Counted from the stretch's first letter, positions 10,036-18,770 are shown. The stretch: DNA of 64,000 nt from an uncultured Oscillospiraceae bacterium (GCA_934438055.1 CAKSAY010000005.1:42624-106623), one strand, 5' to 3'. Notes: generated by a model not told the origin, from the letters alone. A program made the numbers and translations.

Positions 10036-10758
10036 ATGCAAGAAATTTTTATAGAGTGTTTTGAAATTATCATTCGAACCGTTATTGCTTTTGTTGTTTT
10101 ATTTTTATTAGCTCGATTAATGGGTGTGCGCTCTATTTCTCAGCTAACTTTTTATGATTATATTGTTGGAATTACCATAGGGTCAATTGCAGCCACTATG
10201 GCACTTGACGCCGAGGTTCCTATTTATGATACGCTTTTAGCGATGATTGTGTTTGGATTATTAGCATTTTTGGTTTCCTTTTTAACAATGAAAAGCATGA
10301 AAATGCGTCGTTTTTTTTCCGGGACGCCAACAATTTTGGTATATAAAGGTAAAATTATTGAAAAAAACTTGAAAAGCAGACATTTTGACGTGAATGACTT
10401 GCTTTGCTCTTGTAGAGAAAATGGGTATTTTAATCTTAATGATATTGAATTTGTTATTATGGAAATGAATGGCGAAATTTCAGTTTTGCCAAAGTCAGAG
10501 AAGAGGCCTGTTAATCCGGAGGATTTATCCATGCAACCGCAACAGGAAGAACTATCTGCAAATATCATTATTGACGGCAAAATCATGGAGAACAACCTCA
10601 AGTCAATCGGTAAAGAAGAAAACTGGCTAAAAAAACAACTTGAGAATCAGAATGTGTCTCGCATCCATGACGTTTTACTTGCAACAGCCGATATCAATGG
10701 AAATCTGTCAGTGTTTTTAAAAGGACAAAAACTAAAAAATGAGAATGTATTTGAATAG
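10036..10758 (+). CDS. DUF421 (YetF/YcaP) family membrane protein
   Basis: 240 residues with three N-terminal membrane helices (about 10-90) and a cytosolic part. The DUF421 signature region LTFYDYIVGITIGSIAATMALD lies at residues about 38-59. The C-terminal part repeats a short motif: GKIIEKNLK near 110 and GKIMENNLK near 180, as in YetF proteins, which have two small beta domains. The function of the family is poorly known. Start ATG 10036 with GAGGTG upstream. Confidence 0.85.
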   Translation: MQEIFIECFEIIIRTVIAFVVLFLLARLMGVRSISQLTFYDYIVGITIGSIAATMALDAEVPIYDTLLAMIVFGLLAFLVSFLTMKSMKMRRFFSGTPTILVYKGKIIEKNLKSRHFDVNDLLCSCRENGYFNLNDIEFVIMEMNGEISVLPKSEKRPVNPEDLSMQPQQEELSANIIIDGKIMENNLKSIGKEENWLKKQLENQNVSRIHDVLLATADINGNLSVFLKGQKLKNENVFE

Positions 10759-10787
10759 TCTTTTAACTTCCTTCATTTATATAATAT

Positions 10788-11660
10788 TTATGCAATATTT
10801 GCCTTTTTCATGATACTTTGCGTATCTGTTAAGCCGGAACGATTATATCGACCTAATTCGTATAAATCATTGGGATCCTGTGTTATAATATTTTCCCGTT
10901 CGTGACAGGACAGAGAAGCTTTAAATCCCATTTCTTTGATATAATCATTTGATTCTTCGCTGATGAGTCCAAAAGGATAGGTAAAAGTGTTTGGACAAAC
11001 ACTGGAGTTTTCTTCTAAACACTGTTGCATTTTAGTAACGTCTGAACAGAAAAAATTTTTATAGTGGTCAGAGGTTTCGTTCCATTTTTTCTTTGCGCCA
11101 TGTCGCTCTTGATTGCCGTGCATGTCATAAGAGTGATTTTGGATTTCTATATAGCCGGATTGAGACAATTCCCTAATATCTTCCCACGTCAAATAAGCAT
11201 ATGCTGGGTTGGGGTCGGGATTTTGACTATAGTTTTCAGTATAGCTTCCCACTACAGAGATGACCGCTTTCATATTATATTTTTCGAGTAGAGGATATAA
11301 ATAGGTTTTATTATTTAGGTGCCCATCGTCAAAGGTTATGATGATGGGCTTTTCCGGCAGGGGCGTTCCTTGATATACGTAATCGATGAGATCTGTCATA
11401 AAAATTGTAGTGTAATTGTGGCTTTGCAAGTATTGTAAGTCTTGTTCAAGAGATGCGGGTGTGATAACGTATTTTCCGGTTCGTGACGGATCATTTAGTA
11501 TACTGTGATACATTAATATTGGAACATGGATTCCATCATTTGGCGCAGGTGGGTTTTTTGCAAAAGCACAAAAGACAGTGGAAGCTATGGCAGTTATTAA
11601 AGCAAGTGTTAATGTGATAGCTTTTAAAATTGTACTCTTTTTAATTGAAACGGCAATCAC
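10788..11660 (-). CDS. Polysaccharide deacetylase family protein
   Basis: 290 residues. An N-terminal membrane anchor or signal (about 8-33) puts the enzyme outside the membrane. The NodB-type domain shows PILMYHS, the metal-binding and catalytic pair in IITFDDGHLNN, NHSYDMH (His metal ligands) and TYPFG. Such enzymes remove N-acetyl groups from peptidoglycan or secondary polymers. It is transcribed away from the MntR-like gene across a shared operator region. Confidence 0.88.
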   Translation of the reverse strand: MIAVSIKKSTILKAITLTLALITAIASTVFCAFAKNPPAPNDGIHVPILMYHSILNDPSRTGKYVITPASLEQDLQYLQSHNYTTIFMTDLIDYVYQGTPLPEKPIIITFDDGHLNNKTYLYPLLEKYNMKAVISVVGSYTENYSQNPDPNPAYAYLTWEDIRELSQSGYIEIQNHSYDMHGNQERHGAKKKWNETSDHYKNFFCSDVTKMQQCLEENSSVCPNTFTYPFGLISEESNDYIKEMGFKASLSCHERENIITQDPNDLYELGRYNRSGLTDTQSIMKKANIA

Positions 11661-11704
11661 TGTATCACGCCTTTCAAGATATTTTTTATTATTATATATG
11701 AAGC

Positions 11705-11734
11705 TTTACATTTGGTTAGTATATATGATATACT
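11705..11734 (+). promoter_or_regulatory. mntR-like promoter with overlapping palindrome
   Basis: TTTACA (11705-11710) and TATACT (11729-11734) are spaced by 18. A perfect inverted repeat AGTATAT-ATG-ATATACT (11718-11734) covers the -10 box. This is the expected place for an autoregulatory DtxR/MntR operator; the assignment is inference. Confidence 0.6.
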
Positions 11735-11786
11735 CAATACAGAAAATTCTGTAAATGTCGTATGATGAAGAAAGCGGAGGCTTCAA

Positions 11787-12164
11787 ATGGAAAAGATTTA
11801 TGAATCCGGCGAAAATTATCTTGAGACAATTTTGCGGATGGATTTTAATAATAGGGGCGTTCGTATTACAGATTTGGCAAATGAATTAGGGTATGCAAAG
11901 CCAAGTGTGAGCCGTGCCATGACGAATTTGTGTTCAAAAGGGTTGGTTGTCAAACAGTCCTCTCTTTTTTTTCTCACGAATTTGGGAAAAGAAAGAGCCA
12001 TGCAGGTTTATGATCGTCATCAAACTATTGCGCAGTTTCTTGTTTTGTCAATTCATTTGGCTCCTGAGGCTGCAGAGAGGGATGCATGTAGAATAGAACA
12101 TGTGATAGAAGAGGACACCTTTTTAAAGATGAAAAAGTATGTTCAGAAGAATAAAACAAAATAG
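11787..12164 (+). CDS. DtxR/MntR-type metal-dependent regulator
   Basis: 125 residues, the short MntR-like size lacking an SH3 domain. An N-terminal winged helix (about 5-65, with ITDLANELGYAKPSVSRAM as the recognition part) is followed by a dimer/metal domain with RDACRIEHVIEEDTF, where the Glu/His ligands of the family lie. It should repress metal-uptake genes when Mn or Fe is bound. The start ATG 11787 follows GCGGAGG. A palindrome covers its promoter. The following pgsA is 23 bases away and probably cotranscribed. Confidence 0.83.
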   Translation: MEKIYESGENYLETILRMDFNNRGVRITDLANELGYAKPSVSRAMTNLCSKGLVVKQSSLFFLTNLGKERAMQVYDRHQTIAQFLVLSIHLAPEAAERDACRIEHVIEEDTFLKMKKYVQKNKTK

Positions 12165-12187
12165 AATTTTTAGACTAGAGGGATTTT

Positions 12188-12760
12188 ATGCGTGTTACTA
12201 AAGAAGAAATTTATACAATACCAAATCTTTTAAGTTTGTTTCGATTGTTATTAATTCCTGTTTTTATTATACAATATATTAATGCACAAACGACATTAGA
12301 CTATCTCATTGCTGCATTGATTGTTTTTGTTTCCAGTTTAACCGATTTGTTGGACGGGTTTATTGCTCGGCGTTTTCATCAAATCACCGAGTTGGGAAAA
12401 CTATTGGATCCTATTGCGGATAAATTAACACATATATCAATTGCAGTTTGCCTGATGTTTTCAATTCGATGGATGTTTCTCATTGTGATTCTTTTGTTGA
12501 TTAAAGAACTATTTATGGGAATTGCAGGACTTATTATCCTAAAAAAGAAGGGTAGAAAACTTGGCGGCGCTAAGTGGTTTGGCAAATTTAGCACCTTTAT
12601 TGTGGACACATCTATGTTTTTTTTATTATTTGTTCCGTCTTTAAGCCTATTTTGGACAGATGTTCTTTTGTTCTTTATAGGCGGCGTTTTGTTATTCTCG
12701 TTTGTAATGTATATTCCTGTTTTTATCCATATGTATCGAGACAATGAAAAAAATTCTTGA
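12188..12760 (+). CDS. pgsA: CDP-diacylglycerol-glycerol-3-phosphate phosphatidyltransferase-like
   Basis: 190 residues, 5-6 membrane helices. The CDP-alcohol phosphotransferase signature D-x2-DG-x2-AR-x8-G-x3-D-x3-D is complete (starting at TDLLDGFIAR). It would transfer a phosphatidyl group from CDP-diacylglycerol to glycerol-3-phosphate or a related alcohol. The N-terminal IPNLLSLFRLLLIP is typical of PgsA. Other members of the superfamily cannot be fully excluded. Start ATG 12188. Confidence 0.82.
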   Translation: MRVTKEEIYTIPNLLSLFRLLLIPVFIIQYINAQTTLDYLIAALIVFVSSLTDLLDGFIARRFHQITELGKLLDPIADKLTHISIAVCLMFSIRWMFLIVILLLIKELFMGIAGLIILKKKGRKLGGAKWFGKFSTFIVDTSMFFLLFVPSLSLFWTDVLLFFIGGVLLFSFVMYIPVFIHMYRDNEKNS

Positions 12761-12785
12761 CTTTTTCAAAAATTTATTGCATAAT
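12757..12785 (+). promoter_or_regulatory. Promoter of tRNA-Gly
   Basis: TTGACT (12757-12762), 17-base spacer, CATAAT (12780-12785), 12 bases before the mature tRNA 5' end; the -35 overlaps the pgsA stop. Confidence 0.75.
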
Positions 12786-12797
12786 AGAATATGCAAT

Positions 12798-12871
12798 GCA
12801 GGTGTAATTTAATGGTAAAATACTAGCTTCCCAAGCTGGGTTCGTGGGTTCGATTCCCATCACCTGCTCCA
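12798..12871 (+). tRNA. tRNA-Gly (CCC)
   Basis: Acceptor arms GCAGGTG and CACCTGC pair fully. The anticodon stem CTAGC/GCTGG encloses loop TTCCCAA, giving anticodon CCC. A T-arm with GGTTCGATTCC follows, and CCA is encoded. The anticodon stem includes one T-G pair. No second copy of the 3' end is seen nearby. Confidence 0.95.
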
Positions 12872-12976
12872 GGCAGCACCTGGGGGCAAATCGCGTCCAG
12901 GACTTAGTTTTTATTGGAAAATTTAAATTCTCGTGTTTTAAGTTTTCAGGTTCTTATTGATTATGCATACTATGAG

Positions 12977-13021
12977 CAAAGAGAGACAAACAGGTTCAAC
13001 CACACTGTTTGTCTCTCTTTG
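12977..13021. repeat. Perfect 16-bp inverted repeat downstream of tRNA-Gly
   Basis: Arms at 12977-12992 and 13006-13021 (CAAAGAGAGACAAACA and its exact complement) around a 13-base loop. There is no clear T-run, so it may be a terminator without tail, a small RNA stem, or a mobile-element trace. Confidence 0.8.
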
Positions 13022-13269
13022 ATTTGTTCAAGGAACCTATTGTAGAGCGTTTGAAATGGTGTTTGCTTTCTTTTTTGGCGGCAGAGTGTTAATTCTTTAT
13101 TAATGATTCTAAAAGGTTTTACATTTTGATGCAGCGTTTGTCGCCTTTTTTCCTATATATTGAAAAAGTATTGTCTTTATCGTACAATACAGATATGCTT
13201 TACATGCATTAAAAAAGTATATTATTACGTTGTTTTCTAATAAACTATATCTATGCAAAAAGGGGGTGA

Positions 13270-13795
13270 CAGCTATGCTCCCCGATTGTCAAAAGCGGGC
13301 ACTATAAACATTGGATTACGACTCTTGATGAGAGGACTTGTTTTGCTTGTCTTTCCCAAAACGGACAGATTTATGAGATGGGCGAAATCGATATGCCGCA
13401 GCCACTTTTGCACCCAAACTGCTGTTGTCAAATCCTGCTAATGGAGGCGGTTATTGCCGGAAACACCACCAAGGATGGAAACAACAGCGCAGACTGGTGG
13501 TTAAAGTCTTTTGGTATGCTGTCGGATTATTACATCATAAGGGATAAATTAATAAAGCTTGGATAGCGTGATGGAAATAAACTATCTAAATTTGCGTCTA
13601 ATAAAAATGTAGTGTAAAGGCGTTTACGATAATCGTGAAAATCATCTATCACAAGTCTCTGGACGGATATGGTATGAGACGGCGGATATTAATTATAGCT
13701 TAGAAAGACAGAGTCGCCAACGGATTTTATGATCAAAAGATGGATTAATATTTGTAATCTATGACCATGACAAAACTTTTTATGAGGTAATATGA
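13270..13795 (+). pseudogene. Decayed MuF-motif / barnase-type ribonuclease toxin
   Basis: Reading across stops gives first a phage head-morphogenesis (MuF) C-terminal motif: HYKHWITTLDERTC-F-A-C, then HPNCCCQ, at 13300-13437. A linker is followed by a barnase-like domain: ADWW, DYYIIRD, then (after TAG at 13564) DGNKLSKFASNKN, a frameshift near 13615, VYDNREN, SGRIWYETADINY, SRQRIL, TGA at 13730, DGLIFVIYDHDKTFYEV to 13795. This matches barnase order including the Glu of W-x-E-x-A-D-I-N-Y, the Arg of R-I-L and the His of D-H-x-x-T-F. Two stops, both possible TGG mutations, and an indel make it dead. MuF proteins with C-terminal toxins are a known phage-borne polymorphic toxin class. Confidence 0.7.
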
Positions 13796-13810
13796 CAAGG
13801 AGTAAATAAG

Positions 13811-14040
13811 ATAAATAGAAAAACTACGATTATCTTAGATTTAACAGGTTGTCGATATATGGACGACATTCATCAGAGAATAAAAAGTGCGTTTCATTTT
13901 CCGGAATGGTATGGTAGGAAGTGGAGCGCTTTTTGGATTTTTAAATTGTGACTCCGATGTGGATTTTGTGACGGTTATTGGGTGGCACTACAGTGTCAGA
14001 GGAATTGAAATCTGAAATCGAATACTGCGGTCGTTGGTAG
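13811..14040 (+). pseudogene. Decayed barstar-family ribonuclease inhibitor
   Basis: Begins with ATA after AAGGAG, so the start codon looks lost. The first frame reads IILDLTGCRYMDDIHQRIK then FHFPEWYGRKWSAFW, the typical barstar core (barstar itself has the P-E-Y-Y-G-x-N motif). After TGA at 13949 other frames continue with DSDVDFVTVIG and TVSEELKSEIE. It lies directly behind the barnase relic, where an immunity gene is expected. At least two frameshifts are needed. Confidence 0.72.
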
Positions 14041-14305
14041 GTTTTTCATAGATTCTTTTTCCACTTCAAGAACGAAAAGTTCCCTATGAGAGCATGGGGC
14101 ATCTTAACTTGGACGATATATCATCATAACGTTAAAATATGGCATTAAAGCATAGTTTACAGTGAATGAAAAAACGGAGGAGTCTTTCAATATGTTTTTA
14201 TATAAATTGAAAGACGTTCAACGATAGCGCAACTGTTTATTACCAAAATAATTCCTCCAATAGCTTATAGAGATTTGTTGTTTTTATTCCGGCACATGAG
14301 ACTTT

Positions 14306-14346
14306 CAACACATAATCATGCTTTTGATTATGTGTTGTCTTTTTTG
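14306..14346 (+). terminator. Terminator after toxin/inhibitor relic
   Basis: CAACACATAATCA (14306-14318) pairs with TGATTATGTGTTG (14325-14337) and is followed by TCTTTTTTG. Confidence 0.85.
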
Positions 14347-14347
14347 T

Positions 14348-14642
14348 TGTCAACTATATTAATCTGATTTTGATTGGATGCATATTACTGCTCCTGCGCA
14401 TTTTCTATGGAATGGTGGCTGCTTTTGTGATGGTTGGGCTTTACGTAGGGGTTCTTCTTTTTCTTCTTTGTTTTTGGGCTTTATGTTTACACAATCTGCA
14501 AAAAATCCACCTAATCCCTTTGTCATCGCCACAGCGTATGGAGAACCTATTGGAATGGCAACTGTCATTGGGTATCTTTTTTTTGTTGCCGGTTCTTGTC
14601 GGACTCGGGGTCTTCATTAAGAAAAAAGATATGAAAATTTAG
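14348..14642 (+). pseudogene. ABC-2 permease C-terminal relic
   Basis: Two overlapping frames (about 14370-14642 and 14378-14620) each carry parts of one membrane protein: RIFYGMVAAFVMVGLYVG in one frame, then KNPPNPFVIATAYGEPIGMATVIGYLFF in the other, then LVGLGVFIKKKDMKI back in the first. This is the end of an ABC-2 type permease broken by compensating frameshifts. It immediately precedes an ABC ATPase relic with 15 bases between. Confidence 0.55.
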
Positions 14643-14657
14643 AAAAGAGGTTATATA

Positions 14658-15298
14658 ATGGAAAATATTATTGAAATTAATCATGCGAGCAAGAGCTTTA
14701 AACAAAAAGAAGTTTTTACAGATGTGAATTTGAATATTCAAAAGGGTAAAAGCTATGGCGTGGTTGGATATAACGGATGCGGCAAAAGCGTGCTGTTCAA
14801 ATGCATTTGTGTTTTTTCCGTTTGACCTTCGTTGAGATTAAGGTCAATGGAGAGGTCATTGGGAAAGACATTGATTTCGTTCGTGACGCCGGCGTTGTCA
14901 TTGAGTCTCCTGACTTTTTGGGTCATCTTTCCGGCTTTAAAAATTTGTGCATGATTGCAAAGATACAAAAGCAGATTACAGAAGAGCAAATATTAGAAAC
15001 GTTAAAGTTAGTCGGTTTATATGATGAAAGAGATAAAAAATATAAAGCGTATTCTCTTGGCATGAAGTAAAAATTGCGTTTAGCGCAGGCAATTATGGAG
15101 CATCCTAGCATTTTGATTTTGGATAAACCCACAAATAGACCGGATAAAGACTCTGTTAAAAACCTTTATCAAATTTTAAATGACCTTTTAACCAAAGGGG
15201 GCACTTTGCTGTTATGTAGTCATAATAAAGCGGATATTGAAGCATGCTGTGAGAAAGTGTATGAGTTTGAAAATGCAAATCTTGTAAGAGTAAAATAG
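14658..15298 (+). pseudogene. ABC transporter ATPase relic
   Basis: Start ATG 14658 behind AAAAGAGG. The first frame gives ASKSFKQKEVFTDVNLNIQKG and a Walker A-like GYNGCGKSVLFK, then a frameshift near 14815. The next frame continues to YSLGMK, where TAA (15068-15070) interrupts a sequence normally reading GMKQKLRLAQA. The rest carries HPSILILDKPTN (Walker B, Glu changed to Lys) and LLLCSHN (H-loop). It is a bacitracin/lantibiotic-efflux-like ATPase, non-functional here. Confidence 0.8.
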
Positions 15299-15510
15299 AA
15301 GATATTTGAGACAGCAATATAAATTTTTTACAATCATTGCTGTATTCAGATGTTTTCTAATTTTTCTAGTCAGTCAAAGATTTGACCGTCATTGACTATA
15401 GCCAAACGAGGCTTTTAGTGTTGTAATCCGGCGCTGGTTACAAAATGGTTCCCTCTTTTTGCATAGAGACGCAAGGCGTTTTTTAAGAATTTAATCGTTC
15501 AAAAATATAT

Positions 15511-15545
15511 AAGCGCTGTTTGCATAGGCTAACAGTGCTTTTTTG
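15511..15545 (+). terminator. Terminator
   Basis: AAGCGCTGTT (15511-15520) pairs with AACAGTGCTT (15531-15540) with one G-T, followed by T-run. The gene-free stretch 15299-15836 contains this and the OPT promoter only. Confidence 0.75.
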
Positions 15546-15742
15546 CTTCAGTAAATATTTTTTATAAATATAATTTCAAAAGGTATGTTTATTCATTTTT
15601 TGCATAAAAAAAGAAAAGCAATGTGTTTCATTATCGTATGTTTTATCAAGAAAACGCATATAAAACGCCTAAAATATTGGGCTTGTTTAAAAAAATTTTT
15701 TATTTGCATTGATTATTATACAATAAATATGCAAAAAAAAGA

Positions 15743-15771
15743 TTGTCATATCACACAAGACATGTTATAAT
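15743..15771 (+). promoter_or_regulatory. Promoter of OPT-PqqD operon
   Basis: TTGTCA (15743-15748), 17-base spacer, TATAAT (15766-15771). Confidence 0.85.
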
Positions 15772-15836
15772 ATACGAGATTCATCGAAAAAGATGAAAAT
15801 GCGTTGAAATCTTTGCGATTAGGATGGAGGAGAAGA

Positions 15837-17768
15837 ATGGAATCAAAAAAGCAGGACTTTCAGCCTTATGTTCCCGCTGATAAAATACTGCCTGAATTTA
15901 CAGTTACTTCTATTATATTAGGAATTTTACTAGCTGTAGTTTTTGGCGCTGCAAATGCATATTTGGGATTGCGCATTGGGTTGACCGTGTCAGCGTCTAT
16001 CCCTGCGGCTGTTATATCAATGGGCGTTATACGGATGATTATTCACAAGGATTCGATTCTTGAAAATAATTTAGTTCAGACGATTGGGTCAGCCGGAGAG
16101 TCGGTTGCGGCTGGGGCTATTTTCACCTTGCCGGCTCTATTTATGTGGGCGGATGAATGGGGAACGGCCGCCCCTGGTTTAGGAGAAATTTTTATTATAG
16201 CCTTATGCGGCGGTATTTTGGGAATTTTATTTATGATTCCTCTGAGAAGAGCGCTCATTGTTGAGGAACATGGTGTTTTGCCCTATCCGGAGGGAACCGC
16301 ATGTGCTGAGGTTTTATTAGCCGGAGAAGAGGGCGGTTCAAAAGCTTCAATTGTTTTTGCCGGTTTGGGCATTTCAGCAGCTTATAAATTTATTACAGAT
16401 GGTTTAAAACTGTTTCCTAGTGAAATTCATTATGAGTGCACTACCTATAAAGGAGCCGGTATTGGAATGGATGTTCTTCCGGCATTGTTAGGTGTGGGAT
16501 ATATTTGCGGGTTCCGAATATCGGCGTTAATGTTTGCTGGAAGCGCGCTTCCTTGGCTTGTTATTATGCCGCTAATTAGTCTATTTGGCGGCGATGCAGT
16601 GATTTATCCGGGCACGGAGCCGATTAGCTCGATGGATTCGTTTGCAATATGGGAAAACTATATACGTTATATTGGAGCGGGTGCTGTTGCCGCCGGTGGA
16701 ATCATCAGTTTAATTAAAACAATGCCTTTAATAGGAAAGACTTTTATGAAGTCAATGAAGTCCTTTTCGTGGCGAACGGATAAGAACTGTTTGCGTACGG
16801 AGAGAGATTTGCCGATGGCAGTTATATTATTTATTATTTTGATATTATTTTTAGTTATTTGGCTTGTTCCGGTTATTCCTGTCAATCTTTTCGGCGCTTT
16901 AATTATTATTATATTCGGATTTTTCTTTGCAACAGTTTCTTCCCGCTTGGTGGGGTTGATTGGCAGCAGCAACAATCCCGTTTCAGGAATGGCAATTGCT
17001 ACTTTGCTCATTGCTACCTTTGTTTTAAAAGCAACCGGAGTAGTGGGACAAGAGGGCATGATTGGTGCAATTACCATTGGCTCAATTATTTGTATTATTG
17101 CAGCGATTGCAGGCGATACATCGCAGGATTTAAAAACGGGCTATATCGTTGGTGCAACGCCGGTAAAAATGCAGGTTGCAGAGATTTTCGGTGTAGTAGC
17201 TTCAGCAATTACAATTGGCGGAGTTTTATATCTGTTAAACGCAGCTTGGGGCTATGGCACTGCAGAGCTTCCGGCTCCTTTGGCTATGCTCATGAAAATG
17301 ATTGTTGAAGGAGTTATGGGAGGAAATCTTCCGTGGACGCTTGTCTTTATAGGCATTGCTATCGCCATTGTGGTTGAGATTCTTGGCATTCCCGTTTTAC
17401 CCTTTGCTGTTGGTATTTATCTTCCGATTCATTTTAATGCGGCTATTTTTGTCGGCGGCATTGTGCGCTGGTTTGTTGAAAAAAGAAAGAATATATCGGA
17501 AAAGAGGAAGAAAGAGGATATCAATCGCGGTGTTCTTTACACATCAGGCTTTATTGCAGGAGAAGGTCTGGTGGGCGTTTTGCTAGCAGTTTTGGCTATT
17601 ATTCCTGTTGGTTCGCAGACTTTGAGCGATGTGGTAGATATTTCATCCTACATCTCTTTAGGACAGATAGGTTCTATTATCTTCTTCGCTTTGCTTGTAT
17701 TTTCTCTCTTAAAAGTGTGCATTTGGCATAAAGATGGTAAAAAGAAGAAAGTTTCTGCTGAAGAATAA
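15837..17768 (+). CDS. OPT-family oligopeptide transporter
   Basis: 643 residues from ATG 15837, chosen because GGAGGAG lies just upstream; an upstream ATG at 15804 lacks one. There are about 14-16 hydrophobic segments. Early motifs LRIGLTVSASIPAAVISMG and PYPEGTACAEVLLAGE are characteristic of the OPT (oligopeptide transporter) family, as is NNPVSGMAIATLL in the middle. The protein should import short peptides or peptide-like metal chelates by proton symport. The next gene encodes a PqqD-like protein 21 bases away, an arrangement that hints at a specific peptide substrate. Confidence 0.9.
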   Translation: MESKKQDFQPYVPADKILPEFTVTSIILGILLAVVFGAANAYLGLRIGLTVSASIPAAVISMGVIRMIIHKDSILENNLVQTIGSAGESVAAGAIFTLPALFMWADEWGTAAPGLGEIFIIALCGGILGILFMIPLRRALIVEEHGVLPYPEGTACAEVLLAGEEGGSKASIVFAGLGISAAYKFITDGLKLFPSEIHYECTTYKGAGIGMDVLPALLGVGYICGFRISALMFAGSALPWLVIMPLISLFGGDAVIYPGTEPISSMDSFAIWENYIRYIGAGAVAAGGIISLIKTMPLIGKTFMKSMKSFSWRTDKNCLRTERDLPMAVILFIILILFLVIWLVPVIPVNLFGALIIIIFGFFFATVSSRLVGLIGSSNNPVSGMAIATLLIATFVLKATGVVGQEGMIGAITIGSIICIIAAIAGDTSQDLKTGYIVGATPVKMQVAEIFGVVASAITIGGVLYLLNAAWGYGTAELPAPLAMLMKMIVEGVMGGNLPWTLVFIGIAIAIVVEILGIPVLPFAVGIYLPIHFNAAIFVGGIVRWFVEKRKNISEKRKKEDINRGVLYTSGFIAGEGLVGVLLAVLAIIPVGSQTLSDVVDISSYISLGQIGSIIFFALLVFSLLKVCIWHKDGKKKKVSAEE

Positions 17769-17789
17769 CGTTAATAGAGGATGAGATGA

Positions 17790-18140
17790 TTGAAACGAAA
17801 GCTATCTAAGAATTATTTGTTATATATCCCTGTTAGAAATGAAAACTATTCTTGGGAGACAAACCAAGACGATCGTGTTGTTGTTGCCATTCCAAGAACC
17901 GGATTCTTTAATCGGGTGGCGCAAAAGTTTTTTCATAAACCAAAGGTGAGCTATATTCATTTAGATGAGATGGGAAGCTTTATTTGGCTACTCATTGATG
18001 GAGTCAACACAATTGAGTCGATTGCACAGCAGGTTAAAAGGAAATTTGGAAAAAAGGCAGAGCCGCTTTATAATCGGTTGGTAACCTATTTTAAAATTCT
18101 TGATAATAATAGTTTAATTCACTATAAAAAGGAGCGTTGA
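17790..18140 (+). CDS. PqqD-family peptide-binding protein
   Basis: 116 residues from TTG 17790. The fold of PqqD (winged-helix RiPP-recognition element) is visible from HLDEMGSFIWLLIDGVNTIESIAQQVKRKF, a form shared by PqqD-like proteins. PqqD binds the leader of a ribosomal peptide and presents it to a radical SAM enzyme, but no such enzyme or precursor is seen here. It lies between the OPT transporter and a small membrane protein, so a role with the transporter is inferred. The stop overlaps the next gene's upstream sequence (TTGA). Confidence 0.75.
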   Translation: MKRKLSKNYLLYIPVRNENYSWETNQDDRVVVAIPRTGFFNRVAQKFFHKPKVSYIHLDEMGSFIWLLIDGVNTIESIAQQVKRKFGKKAEPLYNRLVTYFKILDNNSLIHYKKER

Positions 18141-18142
18141 GA

Positions 18143-18499
18143 ATGCCCTGGTGGGAAATTATACTGTATATTCTTGCATTTGCTGTTGTTACAGCCATTT
18201 TATATATTTGGGGTGTGAACAAAAGCAGAAATAAACAGCGCGATCTTTTAAGGGCGTTATATGAAAAGGCGGAATTGGTTGTGGTTCGTTCTTTGAAAAA
18301 GAAAGATACTATGACCAAGGCGGAAATTGATGCGGCTTTAGTTGACATAAAGGCTTCTTTGTTCTATTCAAAGAGTAAAATTCAGATTCAGGATCCCACG
18401 TTGTTTTCAGAGCATCTGTTAAACGATATGTGCAAAAAGGGTCGATTGCGTCACGAGAAGGTAGACAACGAAGACGTTTATTCATTAACTGAAAAATAG
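18143..18499 (+). CDS. Small single-span membrane protein of OPT operon
   Basis: 118 residues from ATG 18143, 2 bases after the PqqD stop and behind AAAAGGAG. One N-terminal helix (about 4-24) is followed by a charged cytosolic part ending in a short winged-helix-like segment (MTKAEIDAALVDIKASLFYSKS and a C-terminal RHEKVDNEDVYSL). I do not recognise the family. The tight spacing makes it part of the same operon. Confidence 0.75.
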   Translation: MPWWEIILYILAFAVVTAILYIWGVNKSRNKQRDLLRALYEKAELVVVRSLKKKDTMTKAEIDAALVDIKASLFYSKSKIQIQDPTLFSEHLLNDMCKKGRLRHEKVDNEDVYSLTEK

Positions 18500-18626
18500 A
18501 ATGTGGTATGCCATTCGCAGAAGTGAACAGAATCGCTGGGGATCTGCTTTGTTTTATCTTAAATCCCTAAAATTTTTGGATGCTAGAATGTTTTTGTTTA
18601 AAACAGATTTGATAAATGCAATTATG

Positions 18627-18665
18627 AAAATTTCGTAAGCTTATGCATTACGGAATTTTTTTTAT
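18627..18665 (+). terminator. Terminator of OPT operon
   Basis: AAAATTTCGTAA (18627-18638) pairs with TTACGGAATTTT (18648-18659), with a following T-run. Confidence 0.8.
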
Positions 18666-18741
18666 GGAGTGAAAACGCAAACACTTATGACACAACTGCT
18701 CTGTTCTAAAAGGAAGTCTTTTTAGATCTACCTTTTTTGAC

Positions 18742-18770
18742 TTGACATTGTAGGAGCATTATACTATCAT
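18742..18770 (+). promoter_or_regulatory. leuA promoter
   Basis: TTGACA (18742-18747), 17-base spacer, TATCAT (18765-18770). It implies a leader of about 230 bases before leuA. The rest of the 18500-19007 gap holds the previous terminator and this leader. Confidence 0.75.

Noticed and set aside
13253..13441. 62-codon frame with a GGGGGTG site
   Set aside because: Wrong frame of the MuF/barnase relic; the third frame carries the recognisable motifs.
16859..17308. 149-codon Ser/Cys-rich frame inside the OPT gene
   Set aside because: Same-strand shifted reading of the transporter's codons; its odd composition follows from that.
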